NCBI GenBank assembly: GCA_003550325.1
Contig: QKWP01001134.1
Coordinates: 1-64,000 of the forward strand
Length of the DNA: 64,000 nucleotides
Source of the DNA: Gigaspora rosea
Taxonomy: Eukaryota > Glomeromycota > Glomeromycetes > Diversisporales > Gigasporaceae
Reading direction: 5' to 3'
The notes beneath the pieces were generated by a model. It saw nothing but the letters and a program-made list of their open reading frames with translations, was not told the DNA's origin and made no database searches. Positions 1-10,397 of this stretch are shown here, in pieces. The position numbers and the translations under genes were made by a program. Each line of letters starts with the position of its first letter. Position 1 is the first letter of the stretch.

Positions 1-1
1 C

Positions 2-1026
2 TATTATTGGGATCAAATGTATAGAGATATACAAGAATATGTGAAGACTTGTGAGGAATGCCAAAGAAGACAAAATGGTCATAGGAAAGACCTTTACACC
101 CTATACAAATAGGAAGAGCTTTAGAACGTGTTGGAATTGACCTTGTAGGCCCTTTGCCTATAACTAAACAAAACAATCGATATATTATTGTCGCCACCGA
201 ATACCTGACACGATGGCCAGAAGCTCGTGCTGTTCCAGATGCTAGTGCTAATACACTCGCTCAGTTTATCTTTGAAGAGATAATCTGTAGACATGGAACT
301 CCAAAAATTATCTTATCAGACCAAGGTCGCAATTTTATTAGCGAAACTATTAGAATTCTCTGCGAGAAATTTCTTATCAAGCACAAATTCTCTTCTCCCT
401 ACCACCCTCAGACAAATGGGATGGTGGAAAGATTTAATAGAACATTGTGTGAATCACTTGCAAAAGTGAAAGGAGATGATGATTGGGATTTGCATATACC
501 TGCTGTTCTCTTAGCATATAGAACAAAAAGACATGCTACCACAGGATATACTCCCTTTCAACTTATATATGGAAGATATGCTACCTTACCAATCGAAGCA
601 CTTTTTCCCGTAGAATCTGTAGAAAGTAATAATGAAATAGACTTACAAGGAAGTATCCTCCAACGCGCTTATGATTTAATAGAGAAATTACCAAACTATC
701 AGAATCAGGCCAGACAAAATACCGAACGATCACAGCAAAAACAAAAAGCCCGTTTTGATGCCAATATTCGAACAGAGACATTTGAAATTGGTGATAAAGT
801 GTGGATACAAAGAAAGGAACTAGAAGCCTCTCGCTCAGCCAAATTTGAAGACAAAAGATTTGGACCTTTTCTTATCCATGAGAAATTAGACAATGGTGCT
901 TATAAATTACGGACAATAGAAGGAAAAATTTTACAAAAATACTATAATAGTGATCGTCTTGCTAAATATCACGAGCCACAAACTTGGGAACCAGTAGTTG
1001 TTATTGATTCCCCTAGAAATTTCTAG
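2..1026 (+). pseudogene. Ty3/gypsy retrotransposon integrase (3' part of pol), frameshifted
   Basis: Integrase end of a Ty3/gypsy polyprotein, which inserts retroelement cDNA. Reading from base 2 gives the end of the N-terminal zinc module (YYWDQMYRDIQEY, then a C-x2-C pair in TCEEC). The frame then shifts by one near base 80-90, so a stop falls at 82-84 of the downstream frame. The core resumes with GIDLVGPLP (first Asp, codon 139-141), LSDQGRNF (second Asp) and HQTNGMVERFNRT (Glu), so the DDE triad is complete. A start called at 154 (TTG) would miss the first Asp. The C-terminus carries a GPY/F-type module (RFGPFLIHEKLDNGAYKL). Gag, protease and RT lie outside the window. The shift could be real decay or a base-call error. 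Confidence 0.9.
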
Positions 1027-1122
1027 AAGAAATTTGATCTACAAGGGGATGAAACACACAATTTAATTCGTAAAACCTCAAAATGTATTTATACAACTAC
1101 CCCTTTTGGAATTTTCCCAAAA

Positions 1123-1917
1123 ATGACTACCCCTATATTGCAACCTCAAACCTTGTTAGCCCTCCAATACCTTTTTCAGACATGGAAACAAGATAATGCC
1201 GCCCAAAATTATGCATTGTGGATTACATCACAATGTGTATGGTTATGTGATAATAATGATACCACTCAGACTATTGACCTTACTAATGTAATTACTTCTT
1301 TTCTTGAGCCAGACTCAAATAATTTTCTGAACACTCTAGAAGACACAGAGCAGTTAGAAATTAATTTACCAGAAGTAAATGACACAGAAGAAATAAACCC
1401 GAACTTGGAACTAGAAGATATACAAGAAGAAGCGTTAACAGTTCCAATTACTAATCAAGAAGAAGTCACTCCTGCCCCATTACCTGAGAAATTAAGCAGG
1501 ATTATACAAGATATTATCCAACCTTGTGGACCTCTAACTCAGACCTCTATTCCTCCATATACTGGAATAACGTATCAAGAGAAATTACAGAAAATTCTCA
1601 AACGAATTAAAACTCGAACTAGAAACAGACAAGACCAGACTAAGCTGCTCGAAGCTTATTATTATCTTGGTAACCTTATAGACAAGTACCCTGATGCTCA
1701 TGAAGATATTCAATCAATAATTGAGAAGACTCAAGGAGAAAGAAGAGCCCGAGACACATGGAAGTGTGCCAGACGGATGAAATTGCTTTTCTCTAATCGA
1801 CCTCTAGAAAATATCTCTCGAACAACCTATATTACTTATACAATGATTACGAGGTTAACTGATGCCGAACTTTCTCAAGTCCTTCCCCAAATTAGAACTC
1901 ACGGAGTTCGTTCTTAA
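1123..1917 (+). CDS. Extra retrotransposon ORF downstream of integrase, unknown product
   Basis: A 264-residue intact frame about 100 bases after the integrase stop, ending inside the polypurine tract, so it belongs to the retrotransposon. The middle is acidic (about residues 60-120, Glu/Asp rich). The C-terminal half is basic, with a YYYLGNLID segment followed by ARDTWKCARRMKLLF and TDAELSQVL, suggesting a small helical domain. I recognise no catalytic motif, zinc knuckle, signal peptide or membrane segment, so nothing supports an envelope or chromodomain role. It could be a separately expressed accessory or nucleic-acid-binding protein. The intact frame beside a frameshifted pol is notable. 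Confidence 0.7.
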   Translation: MTTPILQPQTLLALQYLFQTWKQDNAAQNYALWITSQCVWLCDNNDTTQTIDLTNVITSFLEPDSNNFLNTLEDTEQLEINLPEVNDTEEINPNLELEDIQEEALTVPITNQEEVTPAPLPEKLSRIIQDIIQPCGPLTQTSIPPYTGITYQEKLQKILKRIKTRTRNRQDQTKLLEAYYYLGNLIDKYPDAHEDIQSIIEKTQGERRARDTWKCARRMKLLFSNRPLENISRTTYITYTMITRLTDAELSQVLPQIRTHGVRS

Positions 1918-1929
1918 AGGGGAGAGAAA
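1916..1929 (+). other. Polypurine tract (plus-strand primer site)
   Basis: All-purine run AAAGGGGAGAGAAA directly abutting the TG that opens the 3' LTR, as expected for the plus-strand primer of an LTR retrotransposon. The stop codon of the preceding ORF overlaps it. Confidence 0.85.
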
Positions 1930-2520
1930 TGTTATAGAATAGGTTTTAATTTTGGTAGAAATTAGTTTGAAAATTAGAACTTAATAAGGAAATTTTGTAA
2001 TAACTGTATTTAGTAATAGTGATATGCGAAATTGATGTGCAATGACACTCAATGACGCTTAGCGACGCTTAACGACGCTTAGCGACGCTTAATGACGCTT
2101 AGCGACGCTTAACGACGCTTAGTGACGCTTAATGACGCTTAGCGACGCTTAACGACGCTTAGCGACGCTTAGCTCAATAGATATATAAACCCACCTTATT
2201 TCCCTTAGTTTTAGACAGATCCAGACATTGTATTTTATCTTTACCTTTATATTATTTATCCTCCTCTCTTATTATTAATAAACTCTTGGGATTTCTAAGG
2301 AACAGATACCTTGGAATAGCCCTCTTGTTAAATTAATAAACTGTGTATTATCTCTTGTTGTTTTATACCGAACTGCCTTAGAGAAGTGTGTAGTTTCTTA
2401 CAGACATAAAAGAAACTATACTTCCCTCTTGCACACTGCTTTACGCCCAAAGTAAGGGATCTCAGGAGCTGTGTGATTGTTACTCTATCGGAATTAAAGA
2501 AGGCTTCCGGTACTGTAACA
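1930..2520 (+). repeat. 3' LTR of the Ty3/gypsy element
   Basis: Begins TGTTATAG just after the polypurine tract and ends CTGTAACA, giving matching TGTTA/TAACA ends. Length is 591 bp. It is confirmed by a second copy at 4540-5231 that shares the stretch around ACCGAACTGCC and the GAAGGC...CTGTAACA end. The U3-like part carries a 10-bp tandem array. The 5' LTR is outside the window. Confidence 0.88.
2041..2172 (+). repeat. 10-bp tandem array in the LTR
   Basis: About 13 units of a 10-bp word, consensus AGCGACGCTT, alternating with AACGACGCTT and AATGACGCTT. The period is exact. Most variation is at positions 2-3 of the unit. Confidence 0.9.
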
Positions 2521-2648
2521 ATATTAAGCTAAAAATTAAATTATAAATTCTTTAAATCTATTATATCTTTTAAATAAAAAAAAAGTTCAAAAATTTTATA
2601 CTACAGTTTTTAAAATAATTAATTTTAAGTAAAATTTTAGATTTTTAT
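2521..2648 (+). repeat. Left arm of an inverted-repeat element
   Basis: Reverse complement of 4440-4539 joined to 5236-5265. For example TACTACAGTTTTTAAAATAA here pairs with the TTAAAAACTGTAGTA stretch near 4470. The gypsy LTR ends exactly where the visible arm begins, so the retroelement probably inserted into this arm. Confidence 0.75.
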
Positions 2649-2772
2649 GTTTGACTAGTTTTTATTGTTGTACAAAATTAATTAAAATAATAACTTTATA
2701 GTAAAAATTAATCGTTTTTAAGCTAATTAAATTTTAAAAATAAGCAAAAATTATTCAGTATAACAAATTATA

Positions 2773-3083
2773 TATGGAGCCATTGCAGTAGAAAGGGCCG
2801 AAACTCGGAAATATATATTTTGAGAAAATCATGTTTATTTTTTTGGACTAATCCGGGTCAATCAAAAATTATGCGATTTGATTGGTTGATCATATTGGGT
2901 AATCGCGTGACATACAAGTTTTTTAAAAACGTTTTTTTAAAATATCTTGATTTTTTATTATACAAACCAATTTCCATTTGTAATTGAAAAGTATAGCCCA
3001 CCTAAAGATTAATCTGAATCTTGAAAGAACTCAAATTTGATTGTTAGGGGTGTTTGGGCCCTTTCTACTGCAACGGCCCCATA
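2773..3083. mobile_element. MITE, TATGGRGCC family, copy 1
   Basis: Terminal inverted repeats of about 35 bp: left TATGGAGCCATTGCAGTAGA, right the complement with TCTACTGCAACGGCCCCATA. Both ends are flanked by TA. A second copy of almost the same length lies at 32698-33007. No coding capacity. Superfamily not certain; TA target suggests a Tc1/mariner-type element. Confidence 0.82.
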
Positions 3084-3319
3084 TAATCTCAAATTTTTGT
3101 AAAATTTTAAAAAATTTTAAAGTAGTTATTATTTTTATGCAATTATTAATTCAAAATTATATTAATTATCAAATATAGTAATTTTATTACTATATATAGT
3201 AACTAACAAAATATTTTAAAATTTTTAAGATATATGCAATTTGTTATGCTAAATAACTTCATTTAAAAAAATGCTAGTTTATTAATAAAAAATTTAAGTT
3301 TATACATTTCTATATTTAG

Positions 3320-3545
3320 GGGTCATCTAAAGCAGAGACAAATTCACGTGATCACAGCCAATCAAATTACAGAATTTTGATGATTGCTGGTGAAGCAAAA
3401 AATGAAAAACCTAAAAAATACAAAAAACGGCAGCCTAAACCTACCTTAGTAGGTTAAGTAAAAATATCAGGAAGGCAATTTTGCTTATATATAACTATTT
3501 AAAACCCAGTCTAATCCTAATATAAGATGACCCTAACCCTAAAGT
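3320..3545 (+). promoter_or_regulatory. Recurrent promoter-like module with telobox, copy 1
   Basis: Contains a CACGTGATC stretch, a CCAATCAAAT stretch, then CGGCAGCCTAAACCTACCTT, a CAGGAAGGCAATTTTG block and finally CCCTAACCCTAAAG. The same order recurs at 30060-30300 upstream of the Sel1 gene and, more diverged, at 36350-36620. Its role as a promoter is inference; it may be part of a repeat. Confidence 0.4.
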
Positions 3546-3659
3546 TAATCGAGAAAATTATTAAGAAATATGTATTGCCACCGCTTTAGATATCCCCTAT
3601 ATTTAGCAATTCTAGTTACTATAAAAACTATATTAAAATATAGAAAATCAGTTAAATAT

Positions 3660-4437
3660 AAAAATCTAAAATGGTAGCCGGACTTTCGACAGTATCTAAT
3701 AGGAATCGGACGGGGACTGACCGGTAGTGACTGACTGGAAGCGGACTCACGACAAAAGGGTTTATGGCGGGCCCTACAAACTGGACCACTAGGGTCGCAC
3801 CGGAGAAAAAGGACATGTGTTTCAGAATTATGTACTAGGGGGAGGGGGCTCCTGGGTTCGCCAGGGCAAACTAACCCTTCCGGATCCTCGGACTGGAAGT
3901 AGGAAGGCAACCGGGGAAAGAAAGCTTTTGGAGAAAAAAAACTGAAAGAAGAATAGAACAGTACTGGGGTCAGGTGAACGCTACAAAGGCAGAAGTAGGT
4001 AGTGATAGCAGTTAGATAACCACCTCTAACTGCAAGTGTTGGTTTTGGCAAATGCATATGTTACCGAAGTGTAGGTAATACCTGTGTGGGACAGGGACCA
4101 CTTTACCAAGTTTCCCACTAGGATCAACTAGTCCTAAGGGGGACTGGTTAGCATCCGAAACAGTGTTCCGGTGATACAGGATGGGCTGACAGGAGTCAGG
4201 GATCAGAGGGTTTAAATAGGCAATGCTAGTATGTGGGTTGCAGGTATGACGGCTAGTGTAGAACCTTTGGGTGGCTACTTAAATAGGCAACCAAAAGTTG
4301 CAAGTGAGGCTAGTTGTACTCTCGTCAATGTACAAATGTTAGATGTTCCTCCGTGTAGGGCATCCGGGATCTGATTATCTTTTAATAAAAAAGCTTTCCT
4401 CCAAAGTGGGCACTTGACTTGGAAAAAAAATAAAAAA
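3660..4437 (+). mobile_element. Diverged retroposon copy, related to the tRNA-headed element at 9114-10124
   Basis: Complementary to much of 9114-9780. Shared blocks include CTGTGTGGGACAGGGACCA (about 4082) against the reverse strand near 9480, and the 3' end TGGGCACTTGACTT followed by an A-rich tail (4420-4437). The tRNA-like head of the other copy is not found, so the 5' end is truncated or too diverged and its limit is approximate. The reading frame across 3545-4057 is incidental. Confidence 0.6.
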
Positions 4438-4439
4438 TA

Positions 4440-4539
4440 AAAATCTAAAATTTTACTTAAACTTAATTATCTTAAAAACTGTAGTATAAAATTTTTTAAA
4501 CTTTTTTTTATTTAAAAGATACAGATTTAAAGAACTTAT
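4440..4539 (-). repeat. Right arm of the inverted-repeat element, interrupted
   Basis: Reverse complement of the left arm at 2521-2648. The arm is split by the solo LTR and resumes at 5236-5265. Joining the two parts with one copy of TTAT restores the left-arm sequence with a single mismatch near the junction. Confidence 0.75.
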
Positions 4540-5231
4540 TGTTATAGAATGATAGTTTATTATATTATCTTATTATTTTATTATTTTAATTTTTATTATT
4601 ATATTTTATTATTATAATGTATTATATTATTATCTTGAGAAGTTAGATACTTAGAATATTTAATACCGTTTATAATGCTTATGTCGCTTATAACGCTTAT
4701 ACCGATTATAACACTTATAACGATTATAACACTTATAACGCTTATAGCGCTTATACCGCTTATAATGCTTATACTGCTTATAACGCTTATACCATTTATA
4801 ACGCTTATGTTGCTCTTGTAGATTATAGTGTTTATCATTGTAAATCAACGCTTATAACGCTTATTCTAAAATGTATTTAAAGACACAGAATTTCCCTTAG
4901 TCAAACTAGACCAAGACACCCCACTTCTCTTTATATTTATTATACATCTTGTACCAGGATTTCTTAGGAACAGAAACCTAAGGATAGCTCTATCTTAGAT
5001 TATTAATAAAGAAACTATCCATCTTAATAACACCAAGTTTATTATCAAGTAATAGTAAAATTGATAATTCCTCATTGAATACTATACCGAACTGCCCTTA
5101 GAGAAGAGTATAATTTCTTACAGACTAAGGAATTATACCTACCTCTTGGACACCACTATAAACCGATAAAGGATCCCTGTAGCCGTGTTGTTGTTATAGT
5201 AAGGAGTAAAGAAGGCCTCTCTACTGTAACA
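4540..5231 (+). repeat. Solo LTR of the same gypsy family
   Basis: Starts TGTTATAGAATGATAG and ends CTACTGTAACA, matching both ends of the LTR at 1930-2520. It shares the ATTTCTTAGGAACAGA...CCTA block and the ACCGAACTGCCCTTAGAGAA block. Flanked by a 4-bp duplication TTAT (4536-4539 and 5232-5235). No internal retrotransposon sequence, so it is a solo LTR left by recombination. It carries its own 10-bp array. Confidence 0.85.
4665..4865 (+). repeat. 10-bp tandem array in the solo LTR
   Basis: Roughly 19 units of a 10-bp word around CGCTTATAAC with many one-base variants. It occupies the same place in the LTR as the array at 2041-2172 and shares the core CGCTTA, but the rest of the word differs. 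It produces low-complexity open frames on the minus strand that are not genes. Confidence 0.85.
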
Positions 5232-5265
5232 TTATAATTTAATTTTTAGTTCAATATCTTAAATA

Positions 5266-6459
5266 TTTACTCTGTATAAATTTTTTAAAAGTGTCCACAA
5301 TAATATGATAGGCCGCTGTATACCAAAATACAGTTAAGAAAGAATTTAAAAGGTATTATATCTCAATAAATTTATATTATATGCAGTGTGTAGAAAAATA
5401 AATGAATATTATAGCAATATTCATTTTAGATGACTTAGTCAACTAAGTCATATTTAGAACATTTACTCAACTAAGCCTATAAATTTTTTATTAACTATAA
5501 TTACTAGTATTACATAATAGTATACCAAAGCAAGAAAATAATTATATATAAAAAATATATAATTAATTTTAAAAATCAAAATATTATATAATTAGATTAT
5601 ATTATAATAATTTAAATCCAATTAGTTTATATGTTTGAATATGTAAATAATAATATTTTGGCTTTTTTTTAGTAAAAATCAATTGAGTAAATAATAAAAT
5701 ACTTGCTTTTATTATTGTAATTGGTATAGAATTAGGTGAACACTATTGTATTTATTATTTGAGTTAGATTATTTTCTAAATTAAGCTATGATATAAAATC
5801 CTAGATATATTATCATTAATCTTGCCAATCAATTTGATTAACAGTTCATAAAATAAATATATTTGAATAGTATTCAAATATTGTAGATAAAAGGTAAGAA
5901 TATTAGCAATAATGAATATAAAGATTAGAAGACTACTACACCAAGTTGTGAGATAAGCTTATTTGAATAGTTCTGGAACAATATCAGTTGTGGCAATTAT
6001 AATCAAAATAATTAGAAATAAAGATGCAATTGTTAGAAATTATAATATATATGAATAGATATTGTTATCTTTATAGTATTGGGTTAAAGGGATGTACATA
6101 AGCTTTTATTTATTGTCATGGCTGAAGCTAAAGTTGGCTAATGCTGAAGTTTATATAACATATTAGTTTAATAGTTGCAGGATCATCAACAGCTACATAT
6201 AAAATTATTTAAAATTTATTTATATTAGGGTTAGGATTAGGGTTAGAACTAGAAGTTAGCATGTTGTATAGTAAAATCATTCAAGGAAAACTTTTAGTTA
6301 ATGCATGATGAGTAGTTTCTTATATGAATTTTTGATTTTTTCAAGATTTTTTTGAAGTTGATATTGTTTTGATTCACTAAATCATGATTTATTATTGGCT
6401 AATTTCTGTAGATCATCATATGAACTTTAGCATCAGCCAACTTCAGCATCAGTCATGAT
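5266..6459. other. A+T-rich spacer, no gene seen
   Basis: No coding sequence supported. It holds a short hairpin near 5427-5448 (stem ATGACTTAG / CTAAGTCAT) and a telomere-like tract near 6225-6248 (TTAGGGTTAGGATTAGGG). Confidence 0.5.
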
Positions 6460-8270
6460 ATTTATTAACAAAAATCTGCAAAGATAGGTGTGCTAATGAA
6501 GCATATAATATTGGATATTGATATATAATAAAGAAGTTCTATGAACATAAGGCTTTTGATTATTATCAAAAATCTGCAAAAATGGGTAATATTCAAGAAA
6601 TATATAATATTAAAAATTTTTATCTTAACAGTTAATGAATTGAAGTTGAAAGGAATAAACAAAAGGAATTAATTTATATCAAAATATATGCTAATAGGAT
6701 ATATAAAATTGTATATTGTTACAAAATAGAATTGGAGTTAAAAAAGATAAACACAAGAAATTTATTTGTTCCAACAATATGTTGAATAGAAAAATACAGA
6801 CAAATTAGTTAATCTCTGTTATTTATATCAACATAAAATTGGAGTTAAAAAGAATAAAAATTAAACATTTATTTGTTATCATCAATCTGCAAGTTTAAGA
6901 ATTGCAAATGGATTATTAATATCAGCTATTGTTGTAATTATAAATTGGAGTTGGAAAGATTAAAAAGGAGTATTTATTTATTATCAAAAATATACAAAGT
7001 TAGGAATGCTGATAGGTATTTATTATTAGCTATTGTTATAGCATTGAAATAGTATCAAAAAGAATAAAAACAGGTCATTTATTTATTATTAAAAATCTGC
7101 AAAGATGGGATATAACAAAAAAACATTTAATGTTTGATATTTCTATTAATATAGAATTGGAGCTAAAAAGAATAAAAATAAATTATGCATTAACTAAAAA
7201 ATCCTATAGGCTTAGAAAATGGTAATGAATTGTTAATTATTGTTACTGTTATAAACATGGAGTTGGTGTTGAAAATGATAAAAATAAGTCATCTATTTAT
7301 TATAAGAATTTGCTGATAGATTATAGTATTTTCATATAATAATGCACATGTGTGTTATTTCGAAATTGGCATTTTTTTAAAAATCACCTATTTGACTCAA
7401 AATAACACATATGTGCATCTCAAAATAACATACCCCTATACAAAGTTATCAAATTTGTCCATTGCTATCAATAGACCAATATATCAATAGATTAATAAAT
7501 ATATATCTATTGATCTATTAATAAACTTATTTAAAGGTGCAAATTTATAAGAGAAAAAAACTTCTGCTAGATCAACTTCAAACTTTTGAACTCAAAATAG
7601 TTATCGTTATTACAGGTAGGCTAACCTTTACCTGTTTCCTAATAATACCAATAATGTATTACCTCCTTTTGCTTGATCTTCCCATGCCTGCACTCCTACT
7701 GTTCTGTAATCTCACTCATGGGTCAAGATGCTTGTGATGATAATATGTGTATAGCAGAATGATTGTGAAGTTGCTCTTTCTTTTTGATCATGTGATGTAC
7801 TATCTCTTTGCAAGAAATTGGTTCAAAATAGCACACATGTCTATTAAATATTGGCACTATTGATTCAAAATATCATATATGTGCACCTTGAAATAACACA
7901 CAGGTACTTGAAATAATGCACAGATGTGCATTATTACATGAAAATACAGTATTCAATTTCTGTTTTGTTATTAACATAGAATTTGGTTTAAAAGATAAGA
8001 ATGAAGCATTTATTTATTATCAAAAATTTGCTGAATTAGAAAATGCTAATAGAATATATAATCACAGATGTTGTTTTTAACATGCATTTGGAATAAAACT
8101 ATTATTATCTTAAATTTGTTGAACTAGAAAACATTGAAAAGAAAGATGAAATCAAAAATTTATTTAATTTGTTATTAAACCTTTATAATAAATTTAAAAA
8201 CATTGAAGCAATTGGAAAAGGTGAATTTTTTACAATTTATAAAGCTTGCCAAAACATCAAAATAGATAGT
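6460..8270 (+). pseudogene. Decayed Sel1-repeat plus kinase gene
   Basis: Successive stretches in shifting frames translate to Sel1-like units resembling those of the intact gene at 30960-32497: YYQKSAKMGN near 6560, YHQSASLRIANG near 6880, YYQKFAELENA near 8015, each 30-40 residues apart. After the last unit, about 8160-8255 reads KFKNIEAIGKGEFFTIYKAC, which resembles a protein kinase glycine-rich loop (I-G-K-G-x-F-x-x-x-Y-K-A). Many stops and frame changes show it is dead. The gene is split by a TA-flanked transposon at 7324-7949 and cut off after the kinase start by repeat Q at 8271. Sel1-kinase fusions are numerous in Rhizophagus. Confidence 0.75.
7324..7949. mobile_element. TA-target transposon inside the Sel1-kinase pseudogene
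   Basis: Terminal inverted repeats match over about 25 bp (left GTATTTTCATATAATAATGC, right complement GTATTTTCATGTAATAATGC), each bounded by TA. The interior repeats a word near AATAACACATATGTGCA in both orientations. It interrupts a Sel1 unit, so it inserted into the gene or its remnant. Tc1/mariner-like by target site; no transposase present. Confidence 0.75.
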
Positions 8271-8407
8271 TACCCTATAAGAAAAGTGGTACAGGTTGGT
8301 AATAGGAATGCTTAAAATAGCATGGATCTTGTAGTAAGCACAAGAATATTTTATGGAATTGTACAAAAAAAATGACATGGACATTATGCAAAGGGTGGTA
8401 TGTAATA
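8271..8407 (-). repeat. Dispersed repeat Q, copy 1, first part
   Basis: Starts CCCTATAAGAAAAGTGG, the complement of the Q right end seen at 19618, 26330 and 59037. It inserted just after the kinase-loop codons of the pseudogene. The copy resumes at 10238 after element R. Confidence 0.6.
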
Positions 8408-8851
8408 GAACCCTGAATAATCTATATGAGGTCATATTTAAAAAATTGCTAATAGAGGCCCTTTTTTTAAAAAGGTTATATTTGAAAATGGCTAAATAGC
8501 AAAAAAGGTATATTTAAAAGAATGCTAATAGGGTAATTTTTATAAATCTTATATTTGAAATGTGCTAATGAAAAATTGGCCATAATAGTGACCTAGCAAG
8601 TAATAAATACAAAAATTAAAAAATACAAAAATCTGAAAAATGCAAAAATTGTGATAAAATAGTAAAAATAGTTTTTTTTAAAGTTTTTTTATATTTTTTA
8701 CTATTTTTAATAATTTATGCCAGATTATGAATCAAATGGGTATAAGAAATTTTTTAAATTTTATTTTTATTTTTTTTAGAGAATCTTAAATCTGTTTTTT
8801 TTTAAAGTAGAATAAAAGTTCTAATTGATGTTTAAAATATACTCTATGAAA

Positions 8852-9113
8852 AAAATTTTCAGAATAACATAGAAGCTGAACACAGAAACATATGTAAAAA
8901 TATGTAAAAAATATGTAAAATGTACACTTTTTGTGTTTTTGAACAGGAAATATACTGTATTTTGAAATACAAAAAAGTCCATTCTGTGTTTAAAAAATAC
9001 AAAAAATATAGTATGTTTTTCTGTTCAAAAACATGGAAAGTGCACATTTTACGTATTTTTTATATATTTTTATGTATGTTTCTGTATTTAGCTTCCATGT
9101 TTTTCTGAAAATA
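8852..9113. mobile_element. Foldback (long inverted repeat) element
   Basis: The two halves are near-complementary over about 120 bp each. Both strands therefore carry almost the same open frame, with shared motifs such as FYIFL and SASM. The centre lies near 8985. The ends read ATTTTCAGAATAACATAGAA and its diverged complement. The frames are a by-product of the palindrome, not genes. Confidence 0.75.
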
Positions 9114-10124
9114 ATATTTTTTTTTATGTCAAAGTTCCCGCTCTGGGTGAGAGTTTATTTAATCAAGCCTGTGGATCAAGGACGCCTCTTTGGGCACCCC
9201 ACAATTGTTACAATGAATAAGAGTACAACTAGCCACACGTACAACTTTTGGTTGTCTAATTTAAGTAGTCCGCCCAAAGGTTCTACACTAGTTGCCATAT
9301 CTATAACCCAACTATGGGATTGCCTATTTAAACCCTCTGGTCCAAGCTTCGCATGTCAATCCTACTTGTGATCACCAATACAGCCCTCTGATATATTAGT
9401 CAGTCGAGGACAGTCCCAGATGCTAACTACATCCCCTTAGGACTAATTTATCCTCGCGGTACACTTGGTAGAGCAGTCCCTGTCCCACACAGGTATTCTC
9501 TACACTTTGGTAACTTATGCACTCACCGAGGCAAGCAACTTGTAGTCAGAGGATACCTAACTGCTACCATTACCTACTTCTACCCTTGTAAGGCTCAATC
9601 CAACCCAGCACTGACCATTACTTTCCTATCGGTCTTTTACCAATACATCCCAAACTTCCAATCTAGTTGGTCCAGAAGGGTTGATCTACTCGGCATTAGG
9701 TGCCATTATAGTTTTTCTCTCCGTACCTACTTCTATAACATAGGTCCTTTTTCTCCAGTACCTAATCCGGCAGCCAGGTTGGTAGACCTTGTCACTGAGA
9801 TTGATGTCCAGTTCTTCAGCTCCGGTCCAATATTCCAGTTTTGGTAGCACTGTCAAAGATCTTTCTACTTCCTTACTCAGGTCTTGCCAAATGGGTTTTT
9901 GTTTCCCGGTTCCTTGGATTTATCTGTATCATGAGGCACAACTTCGCCCAAAAGCTCCCATTCAAGATGGTTACCAAGAACTACAGGTGATGTACCCAAC
10001 CGATCGACAGGAAATGGTTACTGGAACACAGGTCTATTTTTTAAAAGCGTCGCCAGTGGGATTTGAACCCTAGACCTGCCACTTGGGGGTGACAACTTAC
10101 AAACTTCTCTAAGTCGCCACACCC
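9114..10124 (-). mobile_element. tRNA-headed retroposon (large SINE-like), about 1 kb
   Basis: On the minus strand it starts at 10124 with a tRNA-like head: GGGTGTGGCGACTTAGAGAA (box A region) and, about 50 bases on, GGGTTCAAATCCCACTGG (box B). The 3' end lies near 9114-9125 with a short A-run. It is flanked by TTCTGAAAATA at 9103-9113 and 10125-10135, an 11-bp target duplication typical of LINE-driven insertion. A related copy lies at 3660-4437. Pol III transcription is inferred from the boxes. The frame at 9789-10073 runs against the element and is not a gene. Confidence 0.78.
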
Positions 10125-10397
10125 TTCTGAAAATATTTTTTCATAGTGATAGCTTATATATATCAATATAAAAGTGCTAACAAAAAAAATTTTACTATGA
10201 TGCTCAAATATAAACTCAATAGATTATTTGGAGTCCTCATATAATATCATATTATATGAAATAGGATTTTCAAATAATATGCATGTGCATTTTATATACA
10301 TGTTGGCTTGTTTTGTAAAGAGCAAAAGATTAGTAAAAGATTTTTTTAAAAAGGAGCAATATCTTATGATTTTATCAATGAAACTTCTTCGTGGTTA

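Larger units (their letters stand above)
8408..10237. mobile_element. MITE R, copy 1, with two nested insertions
   Basis: Left end GAACCCTGAATAATCTATAT and right end (complement) ACTCCAAATAATCTATTGAG match each other and the ends of a short copy at 61016-61280. Inside are a foldback element (8852-9113) and a tRNA-headed retroposon (9114-10124). The native interior has short A/T-rich repeats. No coding capacity. End positions are accurate to a few bases. Confidence 0.65.

Noticed and set aside
4599..4848. Minus-strand frames reading ISVISIISGIS or RYKRYKCYN
   Set aside because: Translation of the 10-bp LTR array in two frames; no gene.
8859..9371. Frames on both strands with similar sequence
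   Set aside because: They follow from the foldback palindrome and from read-through into the adjacent retroposon.
9789..10073. 94-codon plus-strand frame
   Set aside because: Lies antisense to the tRNA-headed retroposon and ends in its box B; not conserved in the copy at 3660-4437.
10040..10124. Functional tRNA gene on the minus strand
   Set aside because: Arms pair poorly, and the head is joined to a 1-kb body with A tail and target duplication, so it is a SINE-type head.
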